Of a stretch of DNA of 64,000 nt, positions 37,597 through 46,622 are shown one piece after another. This stretch comes from Massilia atriviolacea. GTDB lineage: Bacteria > Pseudomonadota > Gammaproteobacteria > Burkholderiales > Burkholderiaceae_D. Under the pieces are notes generated by a model. The model was given only the letters and a program-made list of their open reading frames with translations. It was not told the DNA's origin and made no database searches. The translations under genes were made by a program, and so were the position numbers. Numbering within the stretch: the first letter of the stretch is position 1; each line of letters opens with the position of its first letter. The stretch covers positions 1 through 64,000 of the forward strand of contig NZ_RXLQ01000012.1 of NCBI RefSeq assembly GCF_003953935.1. Direction: 5' to 3'.

Positions 37597-38337
37597 ATGA
37601 CGAGCAAACAGAATGAGGACAGCGGCGTGGCGGGTGGCGCCAGCCAGGATGGCAAGCCGGCAGCCGTGGGCGATCCGGCCGCTGCGCATATCGCCAGCAG
37701 CGCGGGCAACCGCGGCGATGCCGGCAATGCCGGCGGCGGCAACACGGGGCACGCCGGTGAAGGGGGCAGCGGCGGGGGCAGCGGCGCGGGCAGCGCGGCT
37801 GGCGGCGCGATGAGTGAGGTCGCGGGCGGCGGCAGCGGCTCCACGAGCCCCGGCGCCGGCGCGTCGGCATCGGGCGACGGCGCGGGCAGCGGCCAGCAAG
37901 GCCTTGCGGCAAGCGAGCGCGCCGGCGGCCAGGACAACCCGGCGGCGCGCGGCGGCACGGGCGAGATGAGCAGAACCCGCTCGACCGACCAGGCCGGCGG
38001 CCGCGGCGCCATCCTGATACCGCCGGTCGATGTGATCGAAGACGCCAGCGGCATCACGCTGATTGCCGACATGCCCGGGGTGTCCAAGGACAAGCTCGAC
38101 CTGCGCCTGGAAACGAACAGCCTCACCATCAACGGCGCCGTGTCGCTCGATGTGCCGCAAGGCATGGAGTCGCGCTATGCCGAAGTCAAGCATCAGCAAT
38201 ACCAGCGCAGCTTCGCACTGTCCAAGGAACTCGACGGCGAACAGGCGAGCGCCGAACTGTCGCACGGGGTACTCAGGATCCGCATTCCGAAAACAGCGCA
38301 TGCGCAGCCGCGCCGGGTGCAGATTCAGGTCGCGTAG
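37597..38337 (+). CDS. Hsp20 protein with a long disordered Gly/Ser/Ala-rich N-terminal region, 246 aa
   Basis: Residues 1-130 are almost entirely Gly, Ala, Ser, Asp and Asn (for example GNTGHAGEGGSGGGSGAGS) and should be disordered. The alpha-crystallin domain follows (about 140-238): PPVDVIEDASGITLIADMPG, KLDLRLETNSLTINGAVSLD, and HGVLRIRIPKTAHAQPRR. The ribosome site CCAGGAG precedes the ATG. Usual Hsp20 proteins have 30-50 residues before the domain, so the extension is unusual. It probably co-assembles with the partner at 37140-37583. Confidence 0.9.
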   Translation: MTSKQNEDSGVAGGASQDGKPAAVGDPAAAHIASSAGNRGDAGNAGGGNTGHAGEGGSGGGSGAGSAAGGAMSEVAGGGSGSTSPGAGASASGDGAGSGQQGLAASERAGGQDNPAARGGTGEMSRTRSTDQAGGRGAILIPPVDVIEDASGITLIADMPGVSKDKLDLRLETNSLTINGAVSLDVPQGMESRYAEVKHQQYQRSFALSKELDGEQASAELSHGVLRIRIPKTAHAQPRRVQIQVA

Positions 38338-38408
38338 CGTGGCGCCGCGAGCGGCGCGGCAGGCGCGCGCCAGTGCCCGAACGCTGTCCGCCGGCCCTGC
38401 GCCCGGCC

Positions 38409-38834
38409 TTAGGGGTGGCCGACCACCGAGGCGCTGGCCATCAGTTCGTCGATCAGCGCCAGCGAGTTCTTGCCGGACATGGCATGCGGGTTCAGTCCCG
38501 GCAAGTCCGAAAAGCGCAGCAGGGTCGAGGGATTGATGCGCGCCAGGTTGGCCTTGCCCATGGTCCAGCCGGCGTAGCGCCGCTCGTTGATTTCTTCATA
38601 GTGCAGCAGCACCACATCGGTGTGGCGCGGATCGCACACGATTTTCGCGTACAGCGCGTTGATCGCCTCGCGCCCGCCTTCGAGCACCTGCATGTAGACG
38701 TGCTCGCTATGGCACAGGATGCCCGTGATGCCCTGGGCCGGGTTGTGCGCGTGCGACTGGCACATGATGTCGTGGATGGTGTCGGGCTGCGGCGTGGCGA
38801 TGGCGCGGCTGGCGTACAGGAGACGGACGAGCAT
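38409..38834 (-). CDS. Short BLUF-domain blue-light sensor protein, 141 aa
   Basis: The protein is one BLUF domain (about 1-95) with the light-active Tyr7 in RLLYASRA, the flavin Asn region NPAQGITGILC and the Gln in YMQVLEGG. AGWTM supplies the usual late Trp/Met. The 45-residue C-terminal cap is helical. BLUF binds FAD non-covalently and shifts its hydrogen bonds in blue light. There is no output enzyme, so the signal must go to a partner. The MerR regulator two genes upstream in the same operon is the obvious candidate. It begins 18 bp after folE. Confidence 0.93.
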   Translation of the reverse strand: MLVRLLYASRAIATPQPDTIHDIMCQSHAHNPAQGITGILCHSEHVYMQVLEGGREAINALYAKIVCDPRHTDVVLLHYEEINERRYAGWTMGKANLARINPSTLLRFSDLPGLNPHAMSGKNSLALIDELMASASVVGHP

Positions 38835-38852
38835 GGTGTGATTCTCCGAGGA

Positions 38853-39560
38853 TCAGCGTTTAATCAGGGACAAAAACTCGCGTCGCAACGCCGGATCCTT
38901 GAGGAAAGAACCGTGCATGACGCTATTGATCATTTTCGCATCCATATCCTTCACGCCGCGCCACTGCATGCAAAAATGGTCCGCTTCCATCACGACCGCC
39001 AGGCCGTCCGGCTGCATTTTCTCCTGCAACAAGTCAGCCAGTTGCACCACGGCTTCTTCCTGGATTTGCGGACGGCTCATGATCCAGTTGGCGATGCGCG
39101 CGTACTTCGACAGGCCGATCAGCGCCGAATGCTCGTTCGGCATCACCCCGATCCAGACCTTGCCGATCACCGGGCACAGGTGGTGCGAACAGGCGCTGCG
39201 CACCGTGATCGGGCCGATGATCATCAGCTCGTTCAAATGCGAGGCGTTGGGAAACTCGGTCACCGGCGGCATCGGCACATAACGGCCGCCGAACACCTCG
39301 TTGATGAACATCTTCGCCACGCGGCGCCCGGTATCCTGGGTGTTGTGGTCGCTCACGGTATCGATCACCAGGCTTTCGAGCACGCCTTGCAGCTTGGCGC
39401 TGACCTCATCGAGCAGCTCGTCGAGTTCGCCCGGCTCGATGAAGCGCGCGATATTGTCGTTGGCGTGGAAGCGCGTCTTGCTGGCGACCAGGCGCTCGCG
39501 GATGCGCTCCGACACCGTCACGGTGCTCGGTTGGTATTCGGTAGTCAATCCGTTCGACAT
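38853..39560 (-). CDS. folE: GTP cyclohydrolase I FolE, 235 aa
   Basis: FolE converts GTP to dihydroneopterin triphosphate, the first step of tetrahydrofolate synthesis. The zinc-binding Cys and His residues are in SACSHHLCPVIGKVWIGV, and the later stretch RPQIQEEAVVQLADLL is typical. AGGAATT lies before the ATG at 39560. Its place between a MerR regulator and a BLUF sensor, with gaps of 40 and 18 bp, is characteristic of light-response clusters, where extra folate feeds photolyase or cryptochrome antennae. No photolyase gene is in the window. Confidence 0.95.
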   Translation of the reverse strand: MSNGLTTEYQPSTVTVSERIRERLVASKTRFHANDNIARFIEPGELDELLDEVSAKLQGVLESLVIDTVSDHNTQDTGRRVAKMFINEVFGGRYVPMPPVTEFPNASHLNELMIIGPITVRSACSHHLCPVIGKVWIGVMPNEHSALIGLSKYARIANWIMSRPQIQEEAVVQLADLLQEKMQPDGLAVVMEADHFCMQWRGVKDMDAKMINSVMHGSFLKDPALRREFLSLIKR

Positions 39561-39600
39561 GCTCAATTCCTGTGAAAAAAGATATAAAGTGCGGACCGGC

Positions 39601-40605
39601 TCACGCCAGCCCCTGCGGCAGCGGCAATCCTTCCGCCCGTGCCAGCCGTTCCAGTGCGCTTTCCAGCAGCGTGCGCGCCTGCGCCGCCGCCTGCCCGAGG
39701 TCCTGGTGCAAGGCCGCATCGGCCGGATTGCGCGCACCGCACTGCAGACTGTAACGCTCGAAGCTGCCGATCATCAGCAAAATCTCGGCCAGGTGGCGCG
39801 GACATTCGCACGCCACGCTATTGCTGGCCGCCGCCAAGGCCGCGAGGGCCTGGTCGTCCAGGCGGCGCGGCGCCGGCGCCGGCGCATCGCCCGCTGGCGG
39901 CAGCGGCGCCCGCGAGGCTGCCGCCAGCTGGGCGCGCCGGGCCGGAAATGCCACCTGGCACAGCAATGCTACCTCGGCCATGTCCGACGGCGCGCGCGCC
40001 ACCAGGCAGCCGAGCGCGCGCAGATGGCGGATGGTGGCGCTGGCGCAAAAACGGTACAGCACCACCACCGCCGCCGTGCCGCTCGCCAGGCGCGCCGCCG
40101 CCACCAGCGGCAGGGCCGCATCGTCCAGTTCCGACAACTCGATCAGCAGCACGTCGGCGTCGACCCCGTGCAGGGCGCCAGGGGCATCTTCCAGGCGGGC
40201 GCATGAATGGCGCACGTCGAGCGCCTGCCTGTCGCGCGCGCCGGCCGTCAACTGGCGCGCCAGACCGGCGCCCACCACTGCCACCCGGATCGGACCGCTG
40301 GCACCGCTGTCGCTGTTCAATGGCTCGGCCAGGTGCTGCAACTGTTCGAGCGGCAAATGGGCCATGGCGCCGATCGGATGCCCCTGGTCGACCAACTGCT
40401 TGATCAGGCTCAGCCGCCGCACCTGGGCGCTCGAATACAGGCGCTGCCCGCGCGCCGAACGTTGCGGCGTCGACACACCATAGCGCCGCTCCCACACCCG
40501 CAAGGTTTCCACAGGCAAACCAGCCAAGCGCGCGGCCACGCCACTGCGGTAAGCGCCGGTCTCGTCGGACCGCGCCGTATCGTGATCGGCAGAAAGTTCA
40601 TTCAT
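39601..40605 (-). CDS. MerR-family regulator with a degenerate cobalamin-type C-terminal domain, 334 aa
   Basis: A winged-helix MerR domain is at about residues 18-90 (YRSGVAARLAGLPVETLRVWERRYG, then RGQRLYSSAQVRRL). The C-terminal half (about 105-220) keeps the alternating strand-helix pattern of B12-binding domains (IRVAVVGAGLARQLT ... VLLIELSELDD) but lacks the DxHxxG motif. It resembles the LitR/CarH regulator group that has lost direct B12 sensing. The start is the ATG at 40605, with AAGGA eight bases upstream. It heads the operon with folE and the BLUF gene and probably represses it. Confidence 0.85.
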   Translation of the reverse strand: MNELSADHDTARSDETGAYRSGVAARLAGLPVETLRVWERRYGVSTPQRSARGQRLYSSAQVRRLSLIKQLVDQGHPIGAMAHLPLEQLQHLAEPLNSDSGASGPIRVAVVGAGLARQLTAGARDRQALDVRHSCARLEDAPGALHGVDADVLLIELSELDDAALPLVAAARLASGTAAVVVLYRFCASATIRHLRALGCLVARAPSDMAEVALLCQVAFPARRAQLAAASRAPLPPAGDAPAPAPRRLDDQALAALAAASNSVACECPRHLAEILLMIGSFERYSLQCGARNPADAALHQDLGQAAAQARTLLESALERLARAEGLPLPQGLA

Positions 40606-40650
40606 GGCGTCATCCTTCATGTTGAACCGCTTGTGAACCGTGAAAATCCA

Positions 40651-40681
40651 ATTATACCGCGTCAAATCATGGACAGTTGAA
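40651..40681 (-). promoter_or_regulatory. Candidate promoter of the MerR-folE-BLUF operon
   Basis: A consensus -10 box TATAAT (minus strand, 40656-40651) lies 45 bp before the MerR start. The -35 is weak; TTCAAC at 40681-40676 would give a long 19 bp spacer, as is common for MerR-controlled promoters. Confidence 0.4.
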
Positions 40682-40718
40682 CGCCCCCAAAAATGCACTC
40701 GCAACAAGAAAAAGTTCT

Positions 40719-40740
40719 TACGTCATTGCCAACTGACGTA
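40719..40740. promoter_or_regulatory. Operator-like palindrome upstream of the PsiF-repeat gene
   Basis: TACGTCA-N8-TGACGTA forms a perfect 7 bp dyad, followed by a further ACGTCA at 40756-40761. It stands between the divergent MerR operon and the PsiF gene and could serve either. The binding factor is unknown. Confidence 0.4.
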
Positions 40741-40786
40741 TATTTACTGTGTTGCACGTCAGAACAATCCAACTACGAGGACGATC

Positions 40787-41098
40787 ATGATGAAAAAGAT
40801 GTTGATGAGCTGCGCCATGCTGGCGTTCACGGGTGCCGCCCTTGCCGCGCCCGAAGCGGCGGCGCCGGCGGCCAAGTCGGCCCAGCAGAACAAGATGGTC
40901 ACTTGCAACGCCGACGCCGCTGGCAAAAAGGGTGACGAGCGCAAAGCCTTCATGAAGGACTGCCTGAGCGCCAAACCAGCGGCCCCGGCCGCCACGCCCC
41001 AGCAGAACAAGATGAAGACCTGCAACGCCGACGCCGCCGGCAAAAAAGGCGAGGAACGCAAAGCCTTCATGAAAACCTGCCTGAGCGCCGCAAAATAA
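40787..41098 (+). CDS. Secreted protein with two PsiF repeats, 103 aa
   Basis: A signal peptide (MLAFTGAALAAP) is followed by two near-identical PsiF repeats: QQNKMVTCNADAAGKKGDER with KAFMKDCLS, and QQNKMKTCNADAAGKKGEER with KAFMKTCLS. Each has two Cys residues that probably pair. PsiF is a phosphate-starvation-linked periplasmic protein in E. coli with unknown function. The start is either of two adjacent ATG codons. A repeat array begins 11 bp after the stop. Confidence 0.9.
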   Translation: MMKKMLMSCAMLAFTGAALAAPEAAAPAAKSAQQNKMVTCNADAAGKKGDERKAFMKDCLSAKPAAPAATPQQNKMKTCNADAAGKKGEERKAFMKTCLSAAK

Positions 41099-41109
41099 AT
41101 CCCTCCCGA

Positions 41110-41347
41110 TGTCCACCCCGGTGCCAGGTCTGACAATCGGACACGACCTGGACAATAAGAGTTGCGCCGACCACATTTGTCCACCCCGGTGCCAGGTCTG
41201 ACAATCGGACACGGCCTGGACAATGAAAGACGCGCCAACCGCATTCAACCGTCGAGTCCGTGTCCACATGTCAGACCTGGCACCGGGGTGGACATATTCA
41301 ACCGTCGAGTCCGTGTCCACATGTCAGACCTGGCACCGGGGTGGACA
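41110..41347. repeat. Second array of the GGTCTGACA repeat, two direct and two inverted copies
   Basis: The unit CCGGTGCCAGGTCTGACA with CGGACACG occurs twice in plus orientation (from 41110 and 41178, period 68). Then it occurs twice in the other orientation as exact 53 bp copies (41243-41295 and 41296-41347). The core is the same as in the 33220 array. It fills the space between a plus-strand stop (41098) and a minus-strand stop (41366). Confidence 0.88.
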
Positions 41348-41365
41348 TCGGCGGCGGCTTGCGCC

Positions 41366-43738
41366 TCAGGCACCCGGGCGGCGCCCGCCACCGGGCGTGA
41401 CGCCGCCCAGCCGGTACGACAATCCCACATAGATCAGCCGCCCATCGTAGCGGCGCTCGCTGCTTTCGCGCAGGATGTCGCTGTCGATGCGCGTTGCCGT
41501 CTTGTTCGAATCGAAGGCATCCGTGACGTTCAACACCACATTCAGCCTCGGCGTCAGGCTGTGCCGGTAGCTCAGGTTCACCGTCGATGCCGGCTCGCGC
41601 ACGCCTTGCCCGATCAGGGTCTTGCCCTGCGCGTTGAGCACCATCTGCAACTGATCCGCCGCACTCAACTGATAATCGATGCGCCCCCGCACATTGAGCG
41701 AGGTGGCCGAACGCCGCGCCACCGACCCGCTGTTGTTCAGATACGCCTGCTCGCTGTAGCCCACATTCCCGCTGGTGCTGAGCGAGACGGTCTTGCCGAC
41801 CTTCCCGCTCAGGCTGAACTCCAGCCCGCCCGACTGGCGGCTGCCGCTGTTGTCGCGCGTGGTCAAGAGCACCTTATCGCCAATAAAGTAGCGCCGCTCG
41901 GAAATCAGGTCGTGTTCCTTGCGCAAGAACGCGCGCAGATTGGTGTCCACCGGTCCCAGGCTGGTATCGAGGCCGAGCTCGATCGAATCGGTTTCCGACG
42001 GCCGCAATCGCGGATTGCCGGACGAGACGTTGACCTCGTCCCGGTACACCACGAAGGGATTCAGGTCGCCCGCCCCGGGACGCTGGATCCGATGCGCGTA
42101 GGACAGCCGCAGCGTGGTCTGGTCGGATGCCTTGTAGCTGATAAAGAAACTCGGAATCGTGCTCAGGTAGGCGTTGCGCGCGCTCGACTGCGCCGTCAGC
42201 TGGCGGATATCGACCCGCGTGTATTCCGCGCGCAAGCCGCCCAGCACGCCCCAGCGTTCGTCCAGGCGCCATTGCCAGGACCCATACAGGGCGGCCGTGG
42301 TTTCGTCGAGCTCGAAGCGCTTGCTGCGCGCACCGTTCTCGGTCTCTTCCAGCGTGAGCGCATCGATGTTCACATGGCGCGCGTCAATCTTGCCCTCGTT
42401 GCGCGCCAGCTTGTAGCCGAGCTTGAGCATGGCCCTGTCGACCGCCCGCTCGTAGTCGCCGGTCAAGTCGGTGATGCGGTTGCGGTTGGCGCTGCCCTGG
42501 CGGCTGAACGCGCGCTGCGCACCGTCGCTGTCGTAGGCATATCGATTCGCGTAGGCACTGTCGTTCCGGTTGCGGCTGGAGGAAACGCGCAGGTCCGTCT
42601 TGAACAACTCGCCGTCAGCTTCGCCCTTGTGCTCGCCGCTCACGCCCCAGCTGCCGCTCTCGCTGCTGCCGTTGCGCTCGCTGGTACGCAGGTAATCGCT
42701 GTCCAGCGCGCCCGCCGCGTTGTCGTTAATATAGCGATCGCGCCCGTGCTGGTCGTTGCTGCGCTTGCTGTAAGCGAGCGTCGCGGCCAGCTTGCTGCGC
42801 CTGCCCAGGTTGTAGCCGACGCCGCCATTGATGCCGAAGGCATCGTTGAGGCCTTCCCCGCTCGACGCCTGCGTGCTGCGCCGCACCGCCCCGCTGAGCG
42901 GATCGATGCGTTCGCGCGCCACCGTCGCCGTGGAATCGCGCCCGTCATGGCGCGCGTTGATGCCGCCCTGAAAATTAAACAGCCCCCGGTTATAGCTGCC
43001 CGACAGCGCCGCGTTGGCGCGCCCTTTCGAACCCGCATTCAGGCTGGCCACGCCCATGCCGCCGGCGCGCTTGTTGCGCCGCGTCACCAGATTGATGATG
43101 GGTCCGCCGCCGTCGTTGCCGAACTGCGCGCCCGGGTTATTGATCACCTCGACCGATTCGATATCGTCGGCGGCCATGGCGGCCAGCGCCGCGCCACGGT
43201 TGTCGCCCTGCAGCATGGCCGAGGGTTTGCCGTCGATCAGGATCTGCACATTGCTGTTGCCGCGCAGGCTGACGCTGCCGTCCGGATCGACCGCCACCGA
43301 GGGCACATTGCCCAGCGCATCGGCGGCCGAACTGTTACCGCTGCTCAGGTCCGCCTTGATGTCGTAGACCTGGCGGTCGATGCGCTTGCTCGGACGCTCG
43401 CCTTCGACCGTGACCGATGGCGCCGGCAGATCGCCTTGCGGCACCGGCTTGGGCTGCGCCGCAGGCGGGAGCGCCGGCATACGGGCAGCCGGCGTACGGG
43501 CAGCCGGCATACGGGCAGCCGGCGTACGGGCAGCCGGCATACGGGCGGCCGGCATACGGGCAGCCGGCATACGGGCGGCCGGCGCGGACACAGCCGGCCC
43601 CGCCGGGACCTGCGCATGCGCGCCATGCGCCGCCGATAGCAACAGCAGCAACAGCAGCAACAGCAGCAACAGCAGCGCCAGCCACATCGGCGTTGCGTGG
43701 CGGGTGCCGGACGAGCCGGGCAATCGAAGCTGGTTCAT
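41366..43738 (-). CDS. TonB-dependent outer membrane receptor, 790 aa
   Basis: After an extreme poly-Leu signal peptide and a Pro-Ala-Ala-Arg-Met/Thr repeat segment (about residues 43-80), a plug domain follows. It holds [39 protein letters not shown] and [11 protein letters not shown]. The barrel shows the beta-strand alternation of the outer membrane beta-barrel (OMP_b-brl_3) subgroup. The usual terminal aromatic residue is followed by an extra Gly/Arg-rich tail. The start is 43738; an ATG at 43756 is possible. The substrate is unknown. No TonB or ABC genes are close. Confidence 0.88.
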   Translation of the reverse strand: MNQLRLPGSSGTRHATPMWLALLLLLLLLLLLLLSAAHGAHAQVPAGPAVSAPAARMPAARMPAARMPAARTPAARMPAARTPAARMPALPPAAQPKPVPQGDLPAPSVTVEGERPSKRIDRQVYDIKADLSSGNSSAADALGNVPSVAVDPDGSVSLRGNSNVQILIDGKPSAMLQGDNRGAALAAMAADDIESVEVINNPGAQFGNDGGGPIINLVTRRNKRAGGMGVASLNAGSKGRANAALSGSYNRGLFNFQGGINARHDGRDSTATVARERIDPLSGAVRRSTQASSGEGLNDAFGINGGVGYNLGRRSKLAATLAYSKRSNDQHGRDRYINDNAAGALDSDYLRTSERNGSSESGSWGVSGEHKGEADGELFKTDLRVSSSRNRNDSAYANRYAYDSDGAQRAFSRQGSANRNRITDLTGDYERAVDRAMLKLGYKLARNEGKIDARHVNIDALTLEETENGARSKRFELDETTAALYGSWQWRLDERWGVLGGLRAEYTRVDIRQLTAQSSARNAYLSTIPSFFISYKASDQTTLRLSYAHRIQRPGAGDLNPFVVYRDEVNVSSGNPRLRPSETDSIELGLDTSLGPVDTNLRAFLRKEHDLISERRYFIGDKVLLTTRDNSGSRQSGGLEFSLSGKVGKTVSLSTSGNVGYSEQAYLNNSGSVARRSATSLNVRGRIDYQLSAADQLQMVLNAQGKTLIGQGVREPASTVNLSYRHSLTPRLNVVLNVTDAFDSNKTATRIDSDILRESSERRYDGRLIYVGLSYRLGGVTPGGGRRPGA
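43474..43678. repeat. In-gene 15 bp tandem repeats and CAG/CAA triplet repeats
   Basis: Roughly eight copies of a 15 bp unit (CGGCATACGGGCAGC and variants) run from 43474 to 43590 inside the TonB receptor gene and code for [11 protein letters not shown] triplet run (AGCAACAGCAGCAAC) at 43640-43678 codes for the poly-Leu signal peptide. Both keep the frame if they gain or lose units. Confidence 0.85.
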
Positions 43739-43988
43739 GACACACTCGGGCGACATCCAGGCGCTGGATGGGGTGGAAGGAATTGTCCAGCGACACTATA
43801 CACAGCCCTCGGAAAAAAACGTGCCCCGAATCAACTATCACCGGCCTTCGCCCGCCTGCCTGGCGCGTCAATACACCGATGGCGACATAATTTGTTTAAA
43901 GGCTGGCACTTTCTTGCGCCACGCATGTCTTATCAGTTTGGTGAGCTCGGGCGAGCTCCGCCCCTCCCTGCGGGAATACCGTGCAACG

Positions 43989-46451
43989 ATGCTGACTGCC
44001 CTCTCCGACGCCATCCCCGCCGTCACGATCGACGCCTTGCTGGAGCACATCGTCGTGATCGACCAGCGCGGCACGATCCTGTCGGCCAACAAGGCCTGGC
44101 GCGACTTCGCGCTCGCCAACGGCGGCGATCCGCTGCATGTCTGCGAGGGCATCAATTACCTCGACGTGTGCGACCGCGCCGCCGTGGCCGGCTGCGGCGA
44201 CGCCGCCCACGTCGCCTCCCTTGTGCGCGACACCCTGGCCGGCCGGCGCCGCAGCGCCACCTTCGACTACCCGTGCGACGCGCCGCACGAAGCGCGCTGG
44301 TTCTCGCTCAAGATCACCGCCCTCGACCATGCCGGGGCGCCGGCCGTGGTGCTGGTGCACGACAATATCACCGAACTCAAACGCTGCGAACGCCAGATCC
44401 AGTTCCAGGCCAGCCTGCTGGCCTCGGTCGAGCAAGCCGTCATCGCCACCGACGTGGCCGGGACCATCCTGTACTGGAACCCCTTCGCCGAAAAACTCTA
44501 CGGCTGGAGCGCCGCCGAAGCCATGGGCCGCAACATCATCGAGCTGGTGCCGGCCGACACCTCGTCCGAGCGCGCCGCCCAGATCATGGCGCGCCTGCAG
44601 GCCGGCTGCAGCTGGTCCGGCGAATTCCTGGTGCGCGACCGCGACGGCACCACCTTTCCCATGCATGTGACCGACTCGCCGATCCGCGACGAGCAGGGCC
44701 GGCTGGTCGGCGTGATCGGCATTTCCACCGACATCAGCGAATGGAAAAAAACCGAGCGCGCCCTGAACCTGTCGGCCATGGTGTACGAGGCCATCGGCGA
44801 AGCGATCATGATCACCGCGCCGGACCAGCGCATCGTCGCCGTCAATCCCGCCTTCACCCGGCTGAGCGGCTACACCGAGTACGAGCTGATCGACCAGTCG
44901 GCGCGCATGCTGCTGGGCGGCAAACTCGGCCGCAAGCAGAACGGCGAGGTGCTGCAGCGCCTGGAAAAATCGGGCCACGTCCAGGGCAAGGTCTGGACGC
45001 GCCACAAGAACGGCGACGAATGCGCGGAATGGCTGCGCATCGACACCATCTACGACGAGCGCGGCCAGGTGAAGTTCCGAGTGAACATGTTCTCCGGCAT
45101 CACCGACCAGAAACTGGCGGAAGACACCATCTGGCGCCAGGCCAATTTCGACTTCCTCACCGGCCTGCCCAACCGCAGCATGTTCCACGACCGGCTCGAA
45201 CACGAGCTGCGCAAATCGCGACGCTCGGGCCTGCCGCTGGCGCTGATGTTCATCGACATGGACCACTTCAAGGAAGTCAACGACACCCTGGGCCACGATA
45301 CCGGCGACAAGCTGCTGCGCGAGGTGGCATCGCGCCTGTCGTCCTGCATCCGCCAGGCCGACACGGTGGCGCGCCTGGGCGGCGACGAATTCACCGTCAT
45401 CCTCGGCGAGCTGGACGACCTCGACAGCGTGGAACGGGTGGCCCACGCCATGCTCGCCGCGCTCGCCAAGCCCTTCGTCATCGGCGCCGAAACCTTGTAT
45501 GTGTCGGGCTCGATCGGCATCACCCTGTTCCCGCACGACGCCACCAATGTCGACGCCCTGCTCAAGAACGCCGACCAGGCCATGTACGCGGCCAAGAGCC
45601 GCGGGCGCAACCAGTTCGGCTACTTCATGCCGTCGATGCAGCGCGCCGCCCAGAACAAGATGCGCACCGTCAACGACCTGCGCGCCGCACTCGCGCGCAA
45701 CCAGTTGCGCGTGCTGTACCAGCCCATCGTCGAGCTCTCGAGCGGGCGCATCCGCAAGGCCGAAGCCCTGCTGCGCTGGGAACACCCGCAGCGCGGCGCG
45801 GTCAGCCCGGCCGAATTCATCCCGCTGGCCGAGGAATCGGGCCTGATCGTGGCCATCGGCGACTGGGTGTTCCAGCAAGCCTTCCACCAGGCCATGCGCT
45901 GGCGCGCCAGCATCGATCCGCAATTCCAGATCAGCGTCAACATGTCGCCGGCCCAGTTCCGGCGCCAGTGGAGCGCCACCGGCCCGCCGCCGCTGCCGCA
46001 CAAGCGCAGCCATCCGCTGCTGGGGCGTTACAGCGGTTCCGAAATCGTGCTCGAGATCACCGAAGGCATGCTCATGGAATCGACCCACAGCATCCGCGAG
46101 CAATTGCTGGCGTTTCGCGAAAGCGGCATCCAGATGTCGCTCGACGACTTCGGCACCGGCTATTCCTCGCTGTCCTACCTGAAAAAATTCCACATCGACT
46201 ACCTGAAAATCGACCAGTCCTTCGTCCTCAAGATGGTGGCCGGCTCGGACGACCTGGCCTTGTGCGAAGCGATCGTCGTCATGGGCCACAAGCTCGGCAT
46301 CAAGGTGATTGCCGAAGGGGTCGAAACGCAGGAACAGCGCGAACTGCTGACCGGCGCCGGCTGCGATTTCGGCCAGGGCTACCTGTTCGCCCGGCCGCTC
46401 ACCGCGCCCCAGTTCGACCGCCTGCTGCGCCGCCGCGACCGCGGGCGCTGA
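43989..46451 (+). CDS. PAS-GGDEF-EAL c-di-GMP protein, 820 aa
   Basis: Three PAS-type sensor regions come first: ALLEHIVVIDQRGTILSANKA near residue 15, AVIATDVAGTILYWNPFAEKL near 155, and AIMITAPDQRIVAVNPAFTRL near 275. A GGDEF domain (about 380-540) has RLGGDEF and an RxxD inhibitory site (RQAD). An EAL domain (about 560-815) has EALLRWEHP, DDFGTGYSSL and EGVET. Both catalytic signatures are intact. There are no membrane helices, so it is cytoplasmic. The start MLTALSDAIP at 43989 has only a weak ribosome site, and an upstream GTG cannot be excluded. PAS domains suggest redox, oxygen or ligand sensing. Confidence 0.92.
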   Translation: MLTALSDAIPAVTIDALLEHIVVIDQRGTILSANKAWRDFALANGGDPLHVCEGINYLDVCDRAAVAGCGDAAHVASLVRDTLAGRRRSATFDYPCDAPHEARWFSLKITALDHAGAPAVVLVHDNITELKRCERQIQFQASLLASVEQAVIATDVAGTILYWNPFAEKLYGWSAAEAMGRNIIELVPADTSSERAAQIMARLQAGCSWSGEFLVRDRDGTTFPMHVTDSPIRDEQGRLVGVIGISTDISEWKKTERALNLSAMVYEAIGEAIMITAPDQRIVAVNPAFTRLSGYTEYELIDQSARMLLGGKLGRKQNGEVLQRLEKSGHVQGKVWTRHKNGDECAEWLRIDTIYDERGQVKFRVNMFSGITDQKLAEDTIWRQANFDFLTGLPNRSMFHDRLEHELRKSRRSGLPLALMFIDMDHFKEVNDTLGHDTGDKLLREVASRLSSCIRQADTVARLGGDEFTVILGELDDLDSVERVAHAMLAALAKPFVIGAETLYVSGSIGITLFPHDATNVDALLKNADQAMYAAKSRGRNQFGYFMPSMQRAAQNKMRTVNDLRAALARNQLRVLYQPIVELSSGRIRKAEALLRWEHPQRGAVSPAEFIPLAEESGLIVAIGDWVFQQAFHQAMRWRASIDPQFQISVNMSPAQFRRQWSATGPPPLPHKRSHPLLGRYSGSEIVLEITEGMLMESTHSIREQLLAFRESGIQMSLDDFGTGYSSLSYLKKFHIDYLKIDQSFVLKMVAGSDDLALCEAIVVMGHKLGIKVIAEGVETQEQRELLTGAGCDFGQGYLFARPLTAPQFDRLLRRRDRGR

Positions 46452-46622
46452 GCGGCGCACCAAAACGGATGCGCCGCCGTGGTGCGGCGCCCGCCTCCAG
46501 GCCCGTCATTGCGCCGCTTTTCCCTTCGCGATCAGGGACTTGGCTCCGCGCACCAAAATGGAACGATTATTGCTTAATAAAGGGCATTCACCCTTCCATG
46601 CACCTTTATCGGGAATCGTCCA

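Noticed and set aside
41162-43639. 825-codon plus-strand frame opposite the TonB receptor
   Set aside because: It is an antisense shadow without a ribosome site or a domain.
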